Below, piece after piece: positions 22,969-31,053 of a DNA stretch of 50,850 nt. The translations under genes and the position numbers were made by a program. The notes under the pieces are model-generated. The model saw only the letters and a list, made by a program, of their open reading frames with translations, was not told where the DNA came from and made no database searches. This DNA is from Secundilactobacillus pentosiphilus. GTDB taxonomy: Bacteria; Bacillota; Bacilli; Lactobacillales; Lactobacillaceae. The stretch lies in contig NZ_BCMI01000019.1 in the NCBI RefSeq assembly GCF_002217985.1, forward strand, positions 1 through 50,850, read 5' to 3'. The stretch's first letter is position 1; the number at the start of each line of letters is the position of its first letter.

Positions 22969-24276
22969 ATGATAAAAAAATGGTTCAAACATCCGTTGAC
23001 GTATCTCGTGATGTTGCTGCCGGCTGTTATCGGCGCATTTTTCGTGTTAGGCGGCGTGCCTGGTTTCAGTATGCTGCCGACATCCACGGATCAGCTGCGG
23101 ATCACCATCGTGGATCAGGATCAGACCACGGTGACTAAAAACTTGACTCAGGGCTTAAAGGACAACGTGCCGTTTAAGCACGTAGCCACCACCAGTAACC
23201 TGTCGGCTGCCAAGTCCCGCCTGTCCAAGCGGACGGATGCCATGACGGTCCAGTTACCGGCCGGCTTCACTAAGGACGTGGAAGCGGGCAAGAACCCGAA
23301 GCTGAACTTCTACGTCAGCGACTCCAACGGGCTGCTGCAAAACAGTATCACCCGCTCAGCCATCAGCTCGATGCAAGACAAGATCGCCGCTCAACTGACC
23401 ACGGCCAAGACCACAGGCGCCATGGCCCAGTAAATGGCCCCGCAGATCGCTAAAAAAGCGGGCGCACAAGCCCAGGCTAACGCCAAGAAGCAGGCGGCTA
23501 AACGAGGCGGCCGGATGAATCCGGCTGCCGCTAAACGGATGCAGCAGAAGATGCAAAAGCAGGTTCAGCAGACCATTGCTAAACAGACCCGTGCGCAGGC
23601 TCAGGCCGCGGCTAAAAAGATGACCGCCCACCCTGATTTCCATACCTATCACATGCATCAATTCGGCGGTAATTATCAGTACCAGATGGGACCGATGTTC
23701 CTGAACATGGGCTTCTACTTAGGCCTGATGATCTCAAGTATCATCATGTCGTTGATGTTCATGGGTGCCCGGTTTGCCATGGGCAGATGGCGGGCCTTCC
23801 TGGCTTCGCAGCTCACCGGTTTGCTGGCAACCGTCATCGGGCCGTTAGTGACGATTGGGACCCTACGTTGCTTCATCCACTTTACCGGCGGCGTCTTCTT
23901 ATCCCTCTGGGGTAACGAGTGGCTCTTCGGCCTCGGCGCCTTCGAGCTGACCTTCTCACTGGCGCTGTTGCTGGTGGGACTGCCATCGTTCGTCATTCAA
24001 TTGCCGCTGATGGTCTCGCAGACCATTGCTGGCGGCGCGCTCATCCCGCGTCAAGCCATGAACGGCTTCTACCAGTGGCTCAGCTACCATACACCGATGT
24101 ATCAAGGGGTCTACCTGACGTACAACGCGATGTTCGGCGGTGGTAACGGCAGTGTTTACAGCACCACGCTTTGGCTGATCATTGCCATTGGTTTGGTCGT
24201 CACTACTTTAGTCGTGGCAATCGGCTACCGTGGAAAAGAACCGCGCGGCTTTGCTAAATGGATCAAATTTAACTAA
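22969..24276 (+). pseudogene. YhgE/Pip-like (ABC-2 type) membrane protein interrupted by an in-frame stop
   Basis: One 435-codon gene with an internal TAA at 23431-23433 (GCC CAG TAA ATG GCC). The N-terminal part has a membrane helix (YLVMLLPAVIGAFFVLGGVP) and the extracytoplasmic domain QLRITIVDQDQTTVTKNLTQ typical of YhgE/Pip and DUF3533 proteins. The C-terminal part continues with a Gln/Ala/Lys coiled coil and five membrane helices. The frame is unbroken except for the stop. The ATG right after it has no ribosome site, although termination-reinitiation is possible. RBS GGGGAGG at the true start. The intact family forms export or cell-envelope membrane proteins, usually TetR-controlled as here. 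Confidence 0.82.
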
Positions 24277-24288
24277 ATGAGTGTAAGC

Positions 24289-24316
24289 GAAAAGCCCGTC
24301 AGCAACGGGCTTTTTT
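24289..24316. terminator. Bidirectional terminator
   Basis: AAAAGCCCGT and ACGGGCTTTT stem with a short loop, followed by T6. It serves the YhgE-like gene and the convergent marR gene. Confidence 0.88.
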
Positions 24317-24322
24317 GCTACT

Positions 24323-24817
24323 TTAATTTTCCTGCGTACGCTGAATAAAGTGCTGTTTCAAATTAGCCAGCTGCTGCTTACTGGTGGGATCACCGTACTT
24401 GGATGCCAGCCCGGCGATCAGCTGATCCATTAACGCGGCGAACTGCTGCTGTTCGGACTCAGACAGCAATTGCCACTCCGAAATATCCGCCTGGTCGACT
24501 TGGCTGAGGCTTGCCCGCCCGGCAGCCGTCAGGCGCACGATCATTTTACGTTTATCTTTTTCAGAACGGGTTTTAGTCACCAGTCCCTTCTTCACCAGTT
24601 TGTTAACGAACTCCGTGGTGGACGGCGCCGCAATCTGCAGCTTGGCCGTCAGCTCTTTGAGGGTCAGGCCGTCCTGCTCCCCCAGCGCCATCAGCACGTT
24701 GCCCTGGCCTTGGTACAGCAGTTGTGAGCCGGCTTTTTGCTGCATTTCCAGCGTGAAGTACATGGTTAAATCAAAGAATTTTTCCGTCAGCATATGGGTG
24801 GTTAGTTCATCAGCCAT
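24323..24817 (-). CDS. MarR-family regulator divergent from an alpha/beta hydrolase
   Basis: A 164-residue MarR protein: the winged helix is GLTLKELTAKLQIAAPSTTE followed by FVNKLVKKGLVTKTRSEKDKRK and MIVRLTAAGRASL, with the conserved DKR of the wing. RBS AAGGAGG precedes the ATG. It is transcribed away from the hydrolase gene at 24962, and the shared region contains a long inverted repeat flanking the hydrolase -35 box. Control of both genes by this protein is likely. The ligand is unknown. Confidence 0.9.
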   Translation of the reverse strand: MADELTTHMLTEKFFDLTMYFTLEMQQKAGSQLLYQGQGNVLMALGEQDGLTLKELTAKLQIAAPSTTEFVNKLVKKGLVTKTRSEKDKRKMIVRLTAAGRASLSQVDQADISEWQLLSESEQQQFAALMDQLIAGLASKYGDPTSKQQLANLKQHFIQRTQEN

Positions 24818-24860
24818 TTCGTAGTTCCTCCTTATTTTCAGTCCCTACTATACCATAAAT

Positions 24861-24911
24861 CAATTAGGGGGTCTAAATTATCTTGACATTTTAATTAGAA
24901 CCCCTTATTAT
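24861..24911 (+). promoter_or_regulatory. Hydrolase promoter with inverted-repeat MarR operator
   Basis: TTGACA (24883-24888) and TATTAT (24906-24911), spacing 17. AATTAGGGGGTCTAAATTA (left) and TTAATTAGAACCCCTTATT (right) are imperfect inverted repeats on both sides of the -35 box, a good operator for the divergent MarR protein. Confidence 0.7.
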
Positions 24912-24961
24912 TGTAAAAGTTAGCCCACCTAATTAAAATGAATAACGAGGAGTTCTCAATC

Positions 24962-26173
24962 ATGAAAGTTATCTTTAACGATCCCACCTTTTCTTACGAA
25001 ACCTTACGCACGCTAGGCTATGCCCCTTACGGCGGTGCCGATATCGGCGAAGTGCTGACCACTGCCTCCGCCATCGAGAAAGGCGGCTTTGAAAGCTGGT
25101 ATACCCAGTGGCACGCCTTAGCCGCCAAGGTCAGCGACCGCGCGGAGCACTACCGCCAGCAAGGTGAAACGCTCAGCGCCAGCCAAAATGATTTAAAGGC
25201 GTCCAACTACTACCGCACGGCGGAATTCTTCTTGCACGGCAACCCGGACGACCCCCAGCTGTTAGCAACCTGGTCCAGCAGCCGCGACACCTTCCAGCAG
25301 GGAATGCGCCTGTCCGGCAAGCCATTTGAGATCGTTGCGATCCCCTTTGAAGACACCGCCATGCCCGGCTACTTCTATAAAATCGATGACCAGCCCCGCA
25401 AAACGCTGCTGGTTCACGGCGGTTACGATTCCACCGGTGAAGAGCTGTACTTCCAGGTGGCGCAGGACGCCTTAGCCCACGGGTACAACGTCCTCACTTT
25501 CGAAGGCCCCGGCCAAGGTGCCATGATCCGGGAACAGCACCTGGCCTTCCGCCCCGACTGGGAAGTGGTGGTGTCAGCCGCCGTTGACTATCTCGAAACC
25601 CGGCCGGAAGTCCAAAATGACCAAATCGCGCTAATGGGGATCAGCTTCGGCGGCTTACTGGCACCGCGGGCGGCTGCTTTTGACCACCGGCTGGCAGCGG
25701 TGATCGCCGATGACGGCTTATTCTCCTTTAGCTTTGCCGACGCGTTCGCCGCCCGGGGCCACGAAATCACCGATTATTCCGTAGTCGAAAACCAGCTGAA
25801 ACTGCTAATGTCAAAGAGTACCAACGTCCGCTGGGTGATTGAAAACGGCCTGTTCACCTTTGGCGCCAGTTCGATCAGCGACCTCTTCAAGAAAACCGCG
25901 GCCTACACGCTGGCCGGGGTCGCTGATCAGATCCAGTGCCCGGTCTTGGTCTGCGAGGCAGCCAACGACGGCTTTTTCCAGGGGCAGCCGGAGATGTTAT
26001 ACAACGCTCTGAACTGCGAGAAGAGTTTACTGACCTTCAACGAAGCAGACGGCGCGGCGGAACACTGCCACATGGGCGCGCTGAACCTGTACAACCAACG
26101 GGTCTTCGCCTGGCTCAACCAGATATTTGACAGAATCAACAAACTGTACCGCGTTGGTCGGCATTCCCCTTAA
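24962..26173 (+). CDS. Alpha/beta hydrolase of the 2,6-dihydroxypseudooxynicotine hydrolase/FrsA-like group
   Basis: A 403-residue enzyme. ATG 24962 has GAGGAG 9 bases upstream; an earlier ATG at 24938 has none. Residues ~1-125 form a helical N-terminal lid region (GFESWYTQWHALAAKVSDRA ... SNYYRTAEFFLH). The hydrolase core follows: oxyanion region LLVHGGYDSTGEE, FEGPGQG, nucleophile Ser in LMGISFGGLLAPRA, acid Asp in VCEAANDGFFQG and His in GAAEHCHMGA. The lid-plus-core layout matches C-C bond hydrolases and esterases of the BAAT/DHPON group. The divergent MarR gene and the operator-flanked promoter suggest induction by an aromatic or ester compound. The substrate cannot be told. Confidence 0.85.
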   Translation: MKVIFNDPTFSYETLRTLGYAPYGGADIGEVLTTASAIEKGGFESWYTQWHALAAKVSDRAEHYRQQGETLSASQNDLKASNYYRTAEFFLHGNPDDPQLLATWSSSRDTFQQGMRLSGKPFEIVAIPFEDTAMPGYFYKIDDQPRKTLLVHGGYDSTGEELYFQVAQDALAHGYNVLTFEGPGQGAMIREQHLAFRPDWEVVVSAAVDYLETRPEVQNDQIALMGISFGGLLAPRAAAFDHRLAAVIADDGLFSFSFADAFAARGHEITDYSVVENQLKLLMSKSTNVRWVIENGLFTFGASSISDLFKKTAAYTLAGVADQIQCPVLVCEAANDGFFQGQPEMLYNALNCEKSLLTFNEADGAAEHCHMGALNLYNQRVFAWLNQIFDRINKLYRVGRHSP

Positions 26174-26248
26174 TCCCCCACTTACCTGTTATAATGGTTG
26201 TGAAGTTAGTTAACCCCCTATGTCATTTAAAGCCTGAAGGTGAATGCT

Positions 26249-26707
26249 ATGACTCACAAAGATGCAGATGCCGATCTCGTTCAGCAAGTCGCCTTACTCA
26301 ACCTCATCATCATGAGCCAAGTGACCGAAGACCTCGCCCCGTACGAAGTCAACGCGACCAATTACTTCTACGTCATGAAAGTTGCCGAAAACCCGGGGAT
26401 CAGTAAAAGTGACTTCAATGACCTGGTTCATTTAAATCACAGTACCATCACGCGTGCTATCAATCAGCTGACCAAAAAAGAGCTGATCCGCCAGTCCGTC
26501 GACCCTAAGGATAAACGGGCGACCAACCTCTACCTGACCGAAAAAGGCATGCGGCTCAACCGCGGGATCGAACTGTACATCAAGCGGCTCAATGCGGAAC
26601 TGATGGACCGGTTAGCCCCGGACGAGGTCCTCGTCTTTAACAAAATCGTCAAACTGCGGCGCTCAATCGAAACAAATCGGCCCCACCAGACTGACGACGA
26701 AAATTAA
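26249..26707 (+). CDS. MarR-family regulator
   Basis: A 152-residue winged-helix protein starting at ATG 26249 (GAAGGTGA upstream). Core: GISKSDFNDLVHLNHSTITR followed by AINQLTKKELIRQSVDPKDK and RATNLYLTEKGMRL, with the wing signature D-KDKRA. It is the third MarR protein of the window. It lies 75 bases after the hydrolase gene with its own TATAAT near 26191, so its target is unclear: itself, the hydrolase, or distant genes. Confidence 0.87.
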   Translation: MTHKDADADLVQQVALLNLIIMSQVTEDLAPYEVNATNYFYVMKVAENPGISKSDFNDLVHLNHSTITRAINQLTKKELIRQSVDPKDKRATNLYLTEKGMRLNRGIELYIKRLNAELMDRLAPDEVLVFNKIVKLRRSIETNRPHQTDDEN

Positions 26708-26872
26708 CCTAAAATTCAAGTGAAAAGTAGTACAAGTTAGGTGCAATTGCACTTAATTTGTGCTACTATCTGGGTAATTTAGAAGGCTTATTTGTGAGGA
26801 CTCTACCCACCTTTTACCATGAGTCTACAATAAGCCAGTCACCGGCTCATTTTGTCTAGGAAGGACTTCGAC

Positions 26873-27046
26873 ATGACCAACAAGCGTATCCGCAAGAAAC
26901 AGTTGAAAAGGGCCCAAGCCATCGCTCGGGAAGGCTCACCGCAAACGGTCAGTGAAGCCTTGGCGGGTTACGTCGACAAGCAAACCTTTGATGCCAAAAA
27001 GGATCCCAGGACGTACCTCAACTCTTTGATCACCGAATCGAAATAA
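26873..27046 (+). CDS. Small basic protein, unknown
   Basis: A 57-residue protein starting MTNKRIRKKQLKRAQAIARE with AGGAAGGAC before the ATG at 26873. It is rich in Lys/Arg at the N-terminus and ends DPRTYLNSLITESK. I do not recognise a family. It is followed 28 bases later by a second small gene with a strong ribosome site, so the pair is probably co-transcribed. A GTGCAATTGCAC palindrome lies at 26740-26751, upstream of the pair. The charge and the neighbour are compatible with a small nucleic-acid-associated protein or a toxin-antitoxin-like pair, but nothing firm can be said. Confidence 0.5.
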   Translation: MTNKRIRKKQLKRAQAIAREGSPQTVSEALAGYVDKQTFDAKKDPRTYLNSLITESK

Positions 27047-27074
27047 CTCAGGTTTTGAATTAGGAGGTAAAAAA

Positions 27075-27335
27075 ATGTTAAACCGGGTTGAACTAACACG
27101 TTATTATCACGAAACCGCTAATGTGGACCGCCTGCACGGCGTTTTGCCCTATTATCAGATCTGTACCGACAAGATTGCCCTGCAGTTAGGCCTCAGCACC
27201 CAGCAGGTCTTGAAGCTGCTGTCCCACCAGTGCTGTTTAAAAACCAAAACGGCTCAGGAGATTGAAAACACCGCTGGGTTATCAGCCGATTTATTGTTAA
27301 AGATCGACGCCGATTACCAGCGCAACTATTTTTAA
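27075..27335 (+). CDS. Small protein with HigA/Xre-like C-terminal half
   Basis: An 86-residue protein with an excellent ribosome site (TAGGAGGT, 6 bases spacing). Residues ~33-86 (DKIALQLGLSTQQVLKLLSH, then TAQEIENTAGLSADLLLKID and ADYQRNYF) follow the pattern of HigA-type antitoxins, in which a helix-turn-helix is followed by LE...G.s...wl.l...Y. The first recognition helix is poorly conserved. With the small basic gene before it, an atypical toxin-antitoxin or regulator pair is possible. No HigB-type toxin is present. Confidence 0.5.
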   Translation: MLNRVELTRYYHETANVDRLHGVLPYYQICTDKIALQLGLSTQQVLKLLSHQCCLKTKTAQEIENTAGLSADLLLKIDADYQRNYF

Positions 27336-27350
27336 GTCCAATCACTGTTC

Positions 27351-27402
27351 AAAAAAAGTGCCTCACGAGACCAGCTGACTGATCATCGTGAAGCACCCTT
27401 TT
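27351..27402. terminator. Bidirectional terminator
   Basis: GTGCCTCACGA and TCGTGAAGCAC pair (one mismatch) around 17 bases, with A7 on the left and a T-rich right side. It serves 27335 (rightward) and 27416 (leftward). Confidence 0.8.
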
Positions 27403-27415
27403 CGTTTAATAACGG

Positions 27416-27763
27416 TTATTTATTAGCTAAAAAATCTTTGGCTGCCGCCAAGGCTTTGCCGCCGTAGATCACACCGGGACCGCCGCTCATCATGATGGCG
27501 ACCTTCACCGTGTCGTTGATCTCTTCTTGCGTGGCACCGGCCTTGACCGCGTTGCAGACGTGGTCGGTAATGCAGCCGTCGCAGCGGATGGAAATGGCAA
27601 CGGCCACCGCCATCAGCTCCTTGGTCTTAGCATCTAACGCGCCGTCACCCACGGCATCGGCGTGCAGCTGCAAAAAGCCGGCACCCGTTTCACCGACCGC
27701 ACCAAAAACTTGTTTGTACGAAGCGTTCAATTCCTGCATCTTTTCATTGTAATCGACACTCAT
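27416..27763 (-). CDS. Carboxymuconolactone decarboxylase / AhpD-like protein
   Basis: A 115-residue protein from ATG 27763 (AAGGATGG upstream; an in-frame codon 9 bases before is less well spaced). The motif SIRCDGCITDHVCNAVKAGA contains the CxxC and downstream His of AhpD-like disulfide reductases, and ELMAVAVAIS plus EEINDTVKVAIMMSGGPGVIYG are typical of the CMD fold. These small helical proteins form hexamers and act in peroxide or thiol redox defence, or as decarboxylases. The CxxC argues for the redox type. It is a single-gene unit between two terminators. Confidence 0.88.
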   Translation of the reverse strand: MSVDYNEKMQELNASYKQVFGAVGETGAGFLQLHADAVGDGALDAKTKELMAVAVAISIRCDGCITDHVCNAVKAGATQEEINDTVKVAIMMSGGPGVIYGGKALAAAKDFLANK

Positions 27764-27857
27764 TGTACCCATCCTTTCTCATTAACGAACACTTTCATTT
27801 TACCACGAACAATACGAAAACGCTTTCTGGACGAACCGATTGCCGTGAAAGCAAACA

Positions 27858-27893
27858 AAGAACCGCCAAGGCAACGCTGCCCTGACGGTTCTT
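27858..27893 (-). terminator. Terminator of the SH3-like paralogue pair
   Basis: AAGAACCGCCAAGG and the matching right arm ending CGGTTCTT form a long stem with two mismatches. It is followed on the minus strand by TTTGTTTGC. Confidence 0.7.
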
Positions 27894-27975
27894 GCAAGTT
27901 GTTTTTAGTTGTCACAATGAGGAGAAGCCATGACACTACTTCTGCCATAGTTATATTATATCATGATTTAACGTT

Positions 27976-29130
27976 CTATTCAGCTTTTCCGACCGCTAAA
28001 CTGTACCAAGCCAGCTTGCCGTCCGGCGTTTGATCGTTCAAATACGACACTGGAATGTTATTGATGTTATAGATTCCCAGCTTGTAATCGGTCATGGAAT
28101 CTCGCTTAGCCTGAGTGTAACCCTCTGCATCCAGCAGCTTCTTGACTCCGGCAATCTTGGTGTCGTTGGAAGCCGCCCGGTTATCGTAGAGGTACCGGGA
28201 GACTTGGTTGAAGGCGACGATGTCCTTGTAGCCCGTGGTCGGGATCGCGTCATCGTCTTCTTCACCGTCGATCGGCGTTCTGGCGTCGTAGTTGTTCGCG
28301 GCGATCTTGGACATCCCTAGGTCAACCGGCGTGTTCGGGAACAGCGCCATGATCGAACGGGTCAGCTTCTGGTAGTTGCTGTCCTTGATGTATTCCAAGT
28401 AATCCGCCGTGGAGTTGAAGCCATTGGGATAGACGAAATCGGTGTTGGCGTGATTAGAGGTGTTGCCGGCAGCCAGCAGACTAGCCGCCACGTACCCCTG
28501 CACGTCGCCCTTCTTGGTCTTCACCGTCACGTAAGCGTACCAGGTCTGCTTACCGCTGTGCTGCATGCGTACGGAGTTGCGCTTCGTCAAATTCTGGTTG
28601 GTGTAATCCTTCAGGTTCAAGCGCACCTTGGTGTGCGTCCAGTCCCACAGATAAGCGTTCTTGGCGGGATCAGCTAAATGAAACGGGCCGCCGGCGTAAG
28701 TCGGCTGGCCGTAGCGCTTGCTGGTCACTTGGTAACCCTTGCTGTTGTAACCCTTAGAAAGGTAGCCGCTCCAAACCCAGCCGACCTTGGTCTGAGAAAA
28801 GTTAGTGACCCGGACGTACTTCGACTTGCCCTTAGTCCCGGTAGCTGTCTGGTACCAGGTGTAGCTAGGGTAGTTCTTCAAATTATGCAGTTTCTTCGTG
28901 TGCCGATCGTTCCACATGTACACCGACTTTTTGGCCGACTTCAAATGGTACGGGGTGACCTTGGTATACTCGTTGTACATAAACGTCTCGTCTAACTTGA
29001 CGTGCTTAAACACGGTATTCGAAGCCACCGCGATCGACGGCGCATCTGCGTGCGCTGGCACGGCCGTTAAACCCAGTAAGCCTAAGGTTACCGCCAAGCC
29101 GGCGATAGTTGTTTTCAATCCTGTTCGCAT
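27976..29130 (-). CDS. Secreted protein with tandem SH3-like repeats, paralogue 2
   Basis: A 384-residue secreted protein. Residues 1-28 are a signal peptide (MRTGLKTTIAGLAVTLGLLG, cleavage near AHA). Two ~85-residue repeats follow, each with YxW(N/D)W.(R/H)TK...NLK.Y...TWY and ending in a GW/GYVxxxLL strand, as in bacterial SH3-like wall-binding modules. The C-terminal 160 residues (DYLEYIKDSNYQKLTRSIMA ... NINNIPVSYLNDQTPDG) are shared with the paralogue but not recognised. No LPxTG, so wall association would be non-covalent. It lies 26 bases after its paralogue with RBS AAGGAAG. Confidence 0.75.
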   Translation of the reverse strand: MRTGLKTTIAGLAVTLGLLGLTAVPAHADAPSIAVASNTVFKHVKLDETFMYNEYTKVTPYHLKSAKKSVYMWNDRHTKKLHNLKNYPSYTWYQTATGTKGKSKYVRVTNFSQTKVGWVWSGYLSKGYNSKGYQVTSKRYGQPTYAGGPFHLADPAKNAYLWDWTHTKVRLNLKDYTNQNLTKRNSVRMQHSGKQTWYAYVTVKTKKGDVQGYVAASLLAAGNTSNHANTDFVYPNGFNSTADYLEYIKDSNYQKLTRSIMALFPNTPVDLGMSKIAANNYDARTPIDGEEDDDAIPTTGYKDIVAFNQVSRYLYDNRAASNDTKIAGVKKLLDAEGYTQAKRDSMTDYKLGIYNINNIPVSYLNDQTPDGKLAWYSLAVGKAE

Positions 29131-29156
29131 ATGATATTCTTCCTTATCTTTATAAA

Positions 29157-30293
29157 TTATTCTGCCTTACCAATTGCCAAACCGTACCAGGCCATCTTAC
29201 CGTCTGGGGTCTGATCGTTCAGGTAGCTGAGTTTAATGTTGTTGATGTTATAAACACCCAGTTTGTAGCCGCTCAGTGAATCCCGCTTAGCTTGGGTGTA
29301 ACCGGCCTCGTCCAGTAGCTTCTTGACGCCGGCGATCTTTGTGTCGTTGGAGGCGTTGCGATTGTCATAGAGGTACTTGGAAACCTGGTTGAAGCCGACG
29401 ATACCCTTATAACCGCTGGTTGACATCGGTTCATAGTCATCATCGCCATCAAGCGGTGTCCAATCACCGTAGTTGTTAGCCGCAATCTTGGACATCCCCA
29501 GATCCACCGGCGTGTTCGGGAACAGTGCCATGATCGACCGGGTCAGCTTTTGGTAATTGCTGTCCTTAATGTATTCCAGGTAATCCGTCGTGCTGGTAAA
29601 GTCGTTCGGGTAGACCACGTCCGTGTTGGCGTGATTAGTCGTCTTACCAGATGCTAATAAGCTAGAGGCCACGTAACCCGATACGGTGCCCTTCTTAGTC
29701 TTAACATCCACGTAAGAATACCAGGTCTGCTTGCCGTCGTGCGCCATACGCACTGAGTGGCGCTTGTAGAAGGATTGGTTCGTGTAGTCCTTTAAGTTCG
29801 CGCGGATCTTAGTATGCGACCAGTCCCACAGGTAAGCATTCTTGTTAGGGTTAGCCACATGGAAGTATTCGCCCGCGTAAGTTGGCCGACCATAACGCTT
29901 GCTTACGACCTGGTAATGCTTGCTGTTATAGCCCTTAGACAAGTAACCGGCCCAGACCCAGCCGCGCTTAGTCATCGGAAAGTTGGAGACCTGAACGTAC
30001 TTTGACTTGCCCTTGTAACCCGTTGCCAGCTGGTACCACGTATAGCTGGAATAGTGTTTCAAGTTATACAGTTTCTTCGAGTGCATGTCGTTCCACATGT
30101 AAACCGACTTCTTGGTCGACTTCAAGTGATACGGCGTGACCTTGGTATACTCGTTGGCAAAGAAAGTCCCGTCCTGCGTCACGTGCTTAAACACTGTTGG
30201 CGTCACCAACGCGTTAGCGGAGACCGTCGATAGACCAAACGCCCCTAACGCGGCCGCGACGCCGGCTAATGCCGCTTTGAATTTTGTTTGCAT
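29157..30293 (-). CDS. Secreted protein with tandem SH3-like repeats, paralogue 1
   Basis: A 378-residue protein read from ATG 30293 (GGGGAGG upstream; the frame opens 39 bases earlier without a ribosome site). Signal peptide MQTKFKAALAGVAAALGAFG, then the same architecture as the downstream paralogue: two SH3-like repeats and the DYLEYIKDSNYQKLTRSIMA C-terminal domain with SKIAANNYGDWTPLDGDDDY. The two proteins are nearly collinear and differ mainly in the signal region and an acidic loop. It is the first gene of a two-gene operon produced by tandem duplication. Function unknown; secreted wall-associated proteins are expected. Confidence 0.75.
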   Translation of the reverse strand: MQTKFKAALAGVAAALGAFGLSTVSANALVTPTVFKHVTQDGTFFANEYTKVTPYHLKSTKKSVYMWNDMHSKKLYNLKHYSSYTWYQLATGYKGKSKYVQVSNFPMTKRGWVWAGYLSKGYNSKHYQVVSKRYGRPTYAGEYFHVANPNKNAYLWDWSHTKIRANLKDYTNQSFYKRHSVRMAHDGKQTWYSYVDVKTKKGTVSGYVASSLLASGKTTNHANTDVVYPNDFTSTTDYLEYIKDSNYQKLTRSIMALFPNTPVDLGMSKIAANNYGDWTPLDGDDDYEPMSTSGYKGIVGFNQVSKYLYDNRNASNDTKIAGVKKLLDEAGYTQAKRDSLSGYKLGVYNINNIKLSYLNDQTPDGKMAWYGLAIGKAE

Positions 30294-30550
30294 GATTTTT
30301 CCTCCCCTAAATAAAGCCGTAAATAATGGCACTTAAAATAGCCTCTTAACGCCTTGAGTATAGCAAAGTTAGCTGTTTATAAACAATGCTTTTGCACCTT
30401 AATTGTTGTTAAGATTTGTTAAAGGCACCCCTCCGCTACTAGAAGGTTGAACCGCAACCAATTATTTGATTCAATGACTTACAGCCGGTTCATTTTTGAG
30501 ACATTATTTTAATTTGTCTCAACTTTTCGTAAGCCGCTAAAATCAGTAGG

Positions 30551-30575
30551 TTGACACGCTCACTCATGATACAAT
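30551..30575 (+). promoter_or_regulatory. Promoter of the Fst-type toxin message
   Basis: TGATACAAT is an extended -10 (30570-30575). A TTGACA at 30551 is too close (13 bases) to be a normal -35; TAGGTT, 17 bases upstream, is an alternative. Confidence 0.5.
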
Positions 30576-30621
30576 TTTAGATGTTGCCTACCCACACCGC
30601 AACGGTTGGGAGGTGTTGAAA

Positions 30622-30708
30622 ATGATTCATTTCTTAATGTTTCCTTTGATAGTTTCAATGGTTTCTATCTGGTTCACGGATTGGTTAGACCGTAAACACC
30701 GGAAATAG
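30622..30708 (+). CDS. Fst-family type I toxin peptide
   Basis: A 28-residue peptide, MIHFLMFPLIVSMVSIWFTD, ending WLDRKHRK. A short N-terminus, one membrane-spanning helix and a W-L-D-R-basic tail are the Fst/Ldr hallmarks. RBS GGGAGGTG lies 6-8 bases upstream. The message would run ~210 nt to the shared terminator at 30761-30791, the size of pAD1 RNA I. The start region (GGTGTTGAAAATGATTCATT) is repeated downstream inside the convergent antitoxin RNA gene, as in pAD1 par. The toxin inserts in the membrane unless translation is blocked by the antisense RNA. Confidence 0.8.
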   Translation: MIHFLMFPLIVSMVSIWFTDWLDRKHRK

Positions 30709-30760
30709 TTTTGGGGCAACAATTTAACCCACCCGCAATCATCATTTCAGCGCAAAAAAG

Positions 30761-30820
30761 AGCCTTAGCAGGCACAACTGCTAAGGCTCTTGGTGTTGAA
30801 ATGATTCATTTCTTATTTCC
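30761..30820 (-). ncRNA. Antitoxin RNA (RNA II type) of the Fst locus
   Basis: The minus-strand promoter TTGCTA (plus 30849-30854) and TATAAT (plus 30827-30832), spacing 16, would make a ~60-nt RNA. It ends in the terminator AAGAGCCTTAGCA/TGCTAAGGCTCTT, which is shared with the toxin message. Bases 30792-30815 repeat the toxin ribosome site and start codon region (30612-30636) with one base missing, so the RNA can pair with the start site and cover it. Confidence 0.75.
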
Positions 30821-30875
30821 AAATTCATTATACCATGTCCGGCACTCATAGCAAACCTAAAGCTTCATCTTTAAG

Positions 30876-30943
30876 CCTAAAAAGATCCTCAGCAGTAGCC
30901 CCTGCTGAGAATCTTGGTGTATGGTGATTAAGTATTTAATCGC
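30876..30943 (-). ncRNA. Second antitoxin-like RNA, orphan
   Basis: The same layout repeated ~122 bp on: TTGCGA (plus 30972-30977) and TACAAT (plus 30950-30955), spacing 16; terminator AGATTCTCAGCAG/CTGCTGAGGATCT with T5. The decoy region reads on the plus strand GGTGATTAAGTATTTAATC, equivalent to a start coding M-I-K-Y-L-I, in place of MIHFL. No toxin with that start exists in the window. Confidence 0.6.
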
Positions 30944-30999
30944 AAGGCTATTGTATCATGATTCCAGCACATCGCAAACTTTTAAGTCTCCTACATAAC

Positions 31000-31053
31000 C
31001 CAAAGGGCCCCCGCAGTCACACCTGCTGGGGGCCTCACTATTGAAACGTTCAT
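31000..31053 (-). ncRNA. Third antitoxin-like RNA, degenerate
   Basis: A strong hairpin (GGGCCCCCGCAG with CTGCTGGGGGCCT) lies at the corresponding distance, with a weaker promoter (GATAAT, plus 31060-31065, and TTCGCT, 15 bases upstream). The decoy region (CTATTGAAACGTTCATCTCT) still resembles the first unit but no longer encodes a start. Confidence 0.4.
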
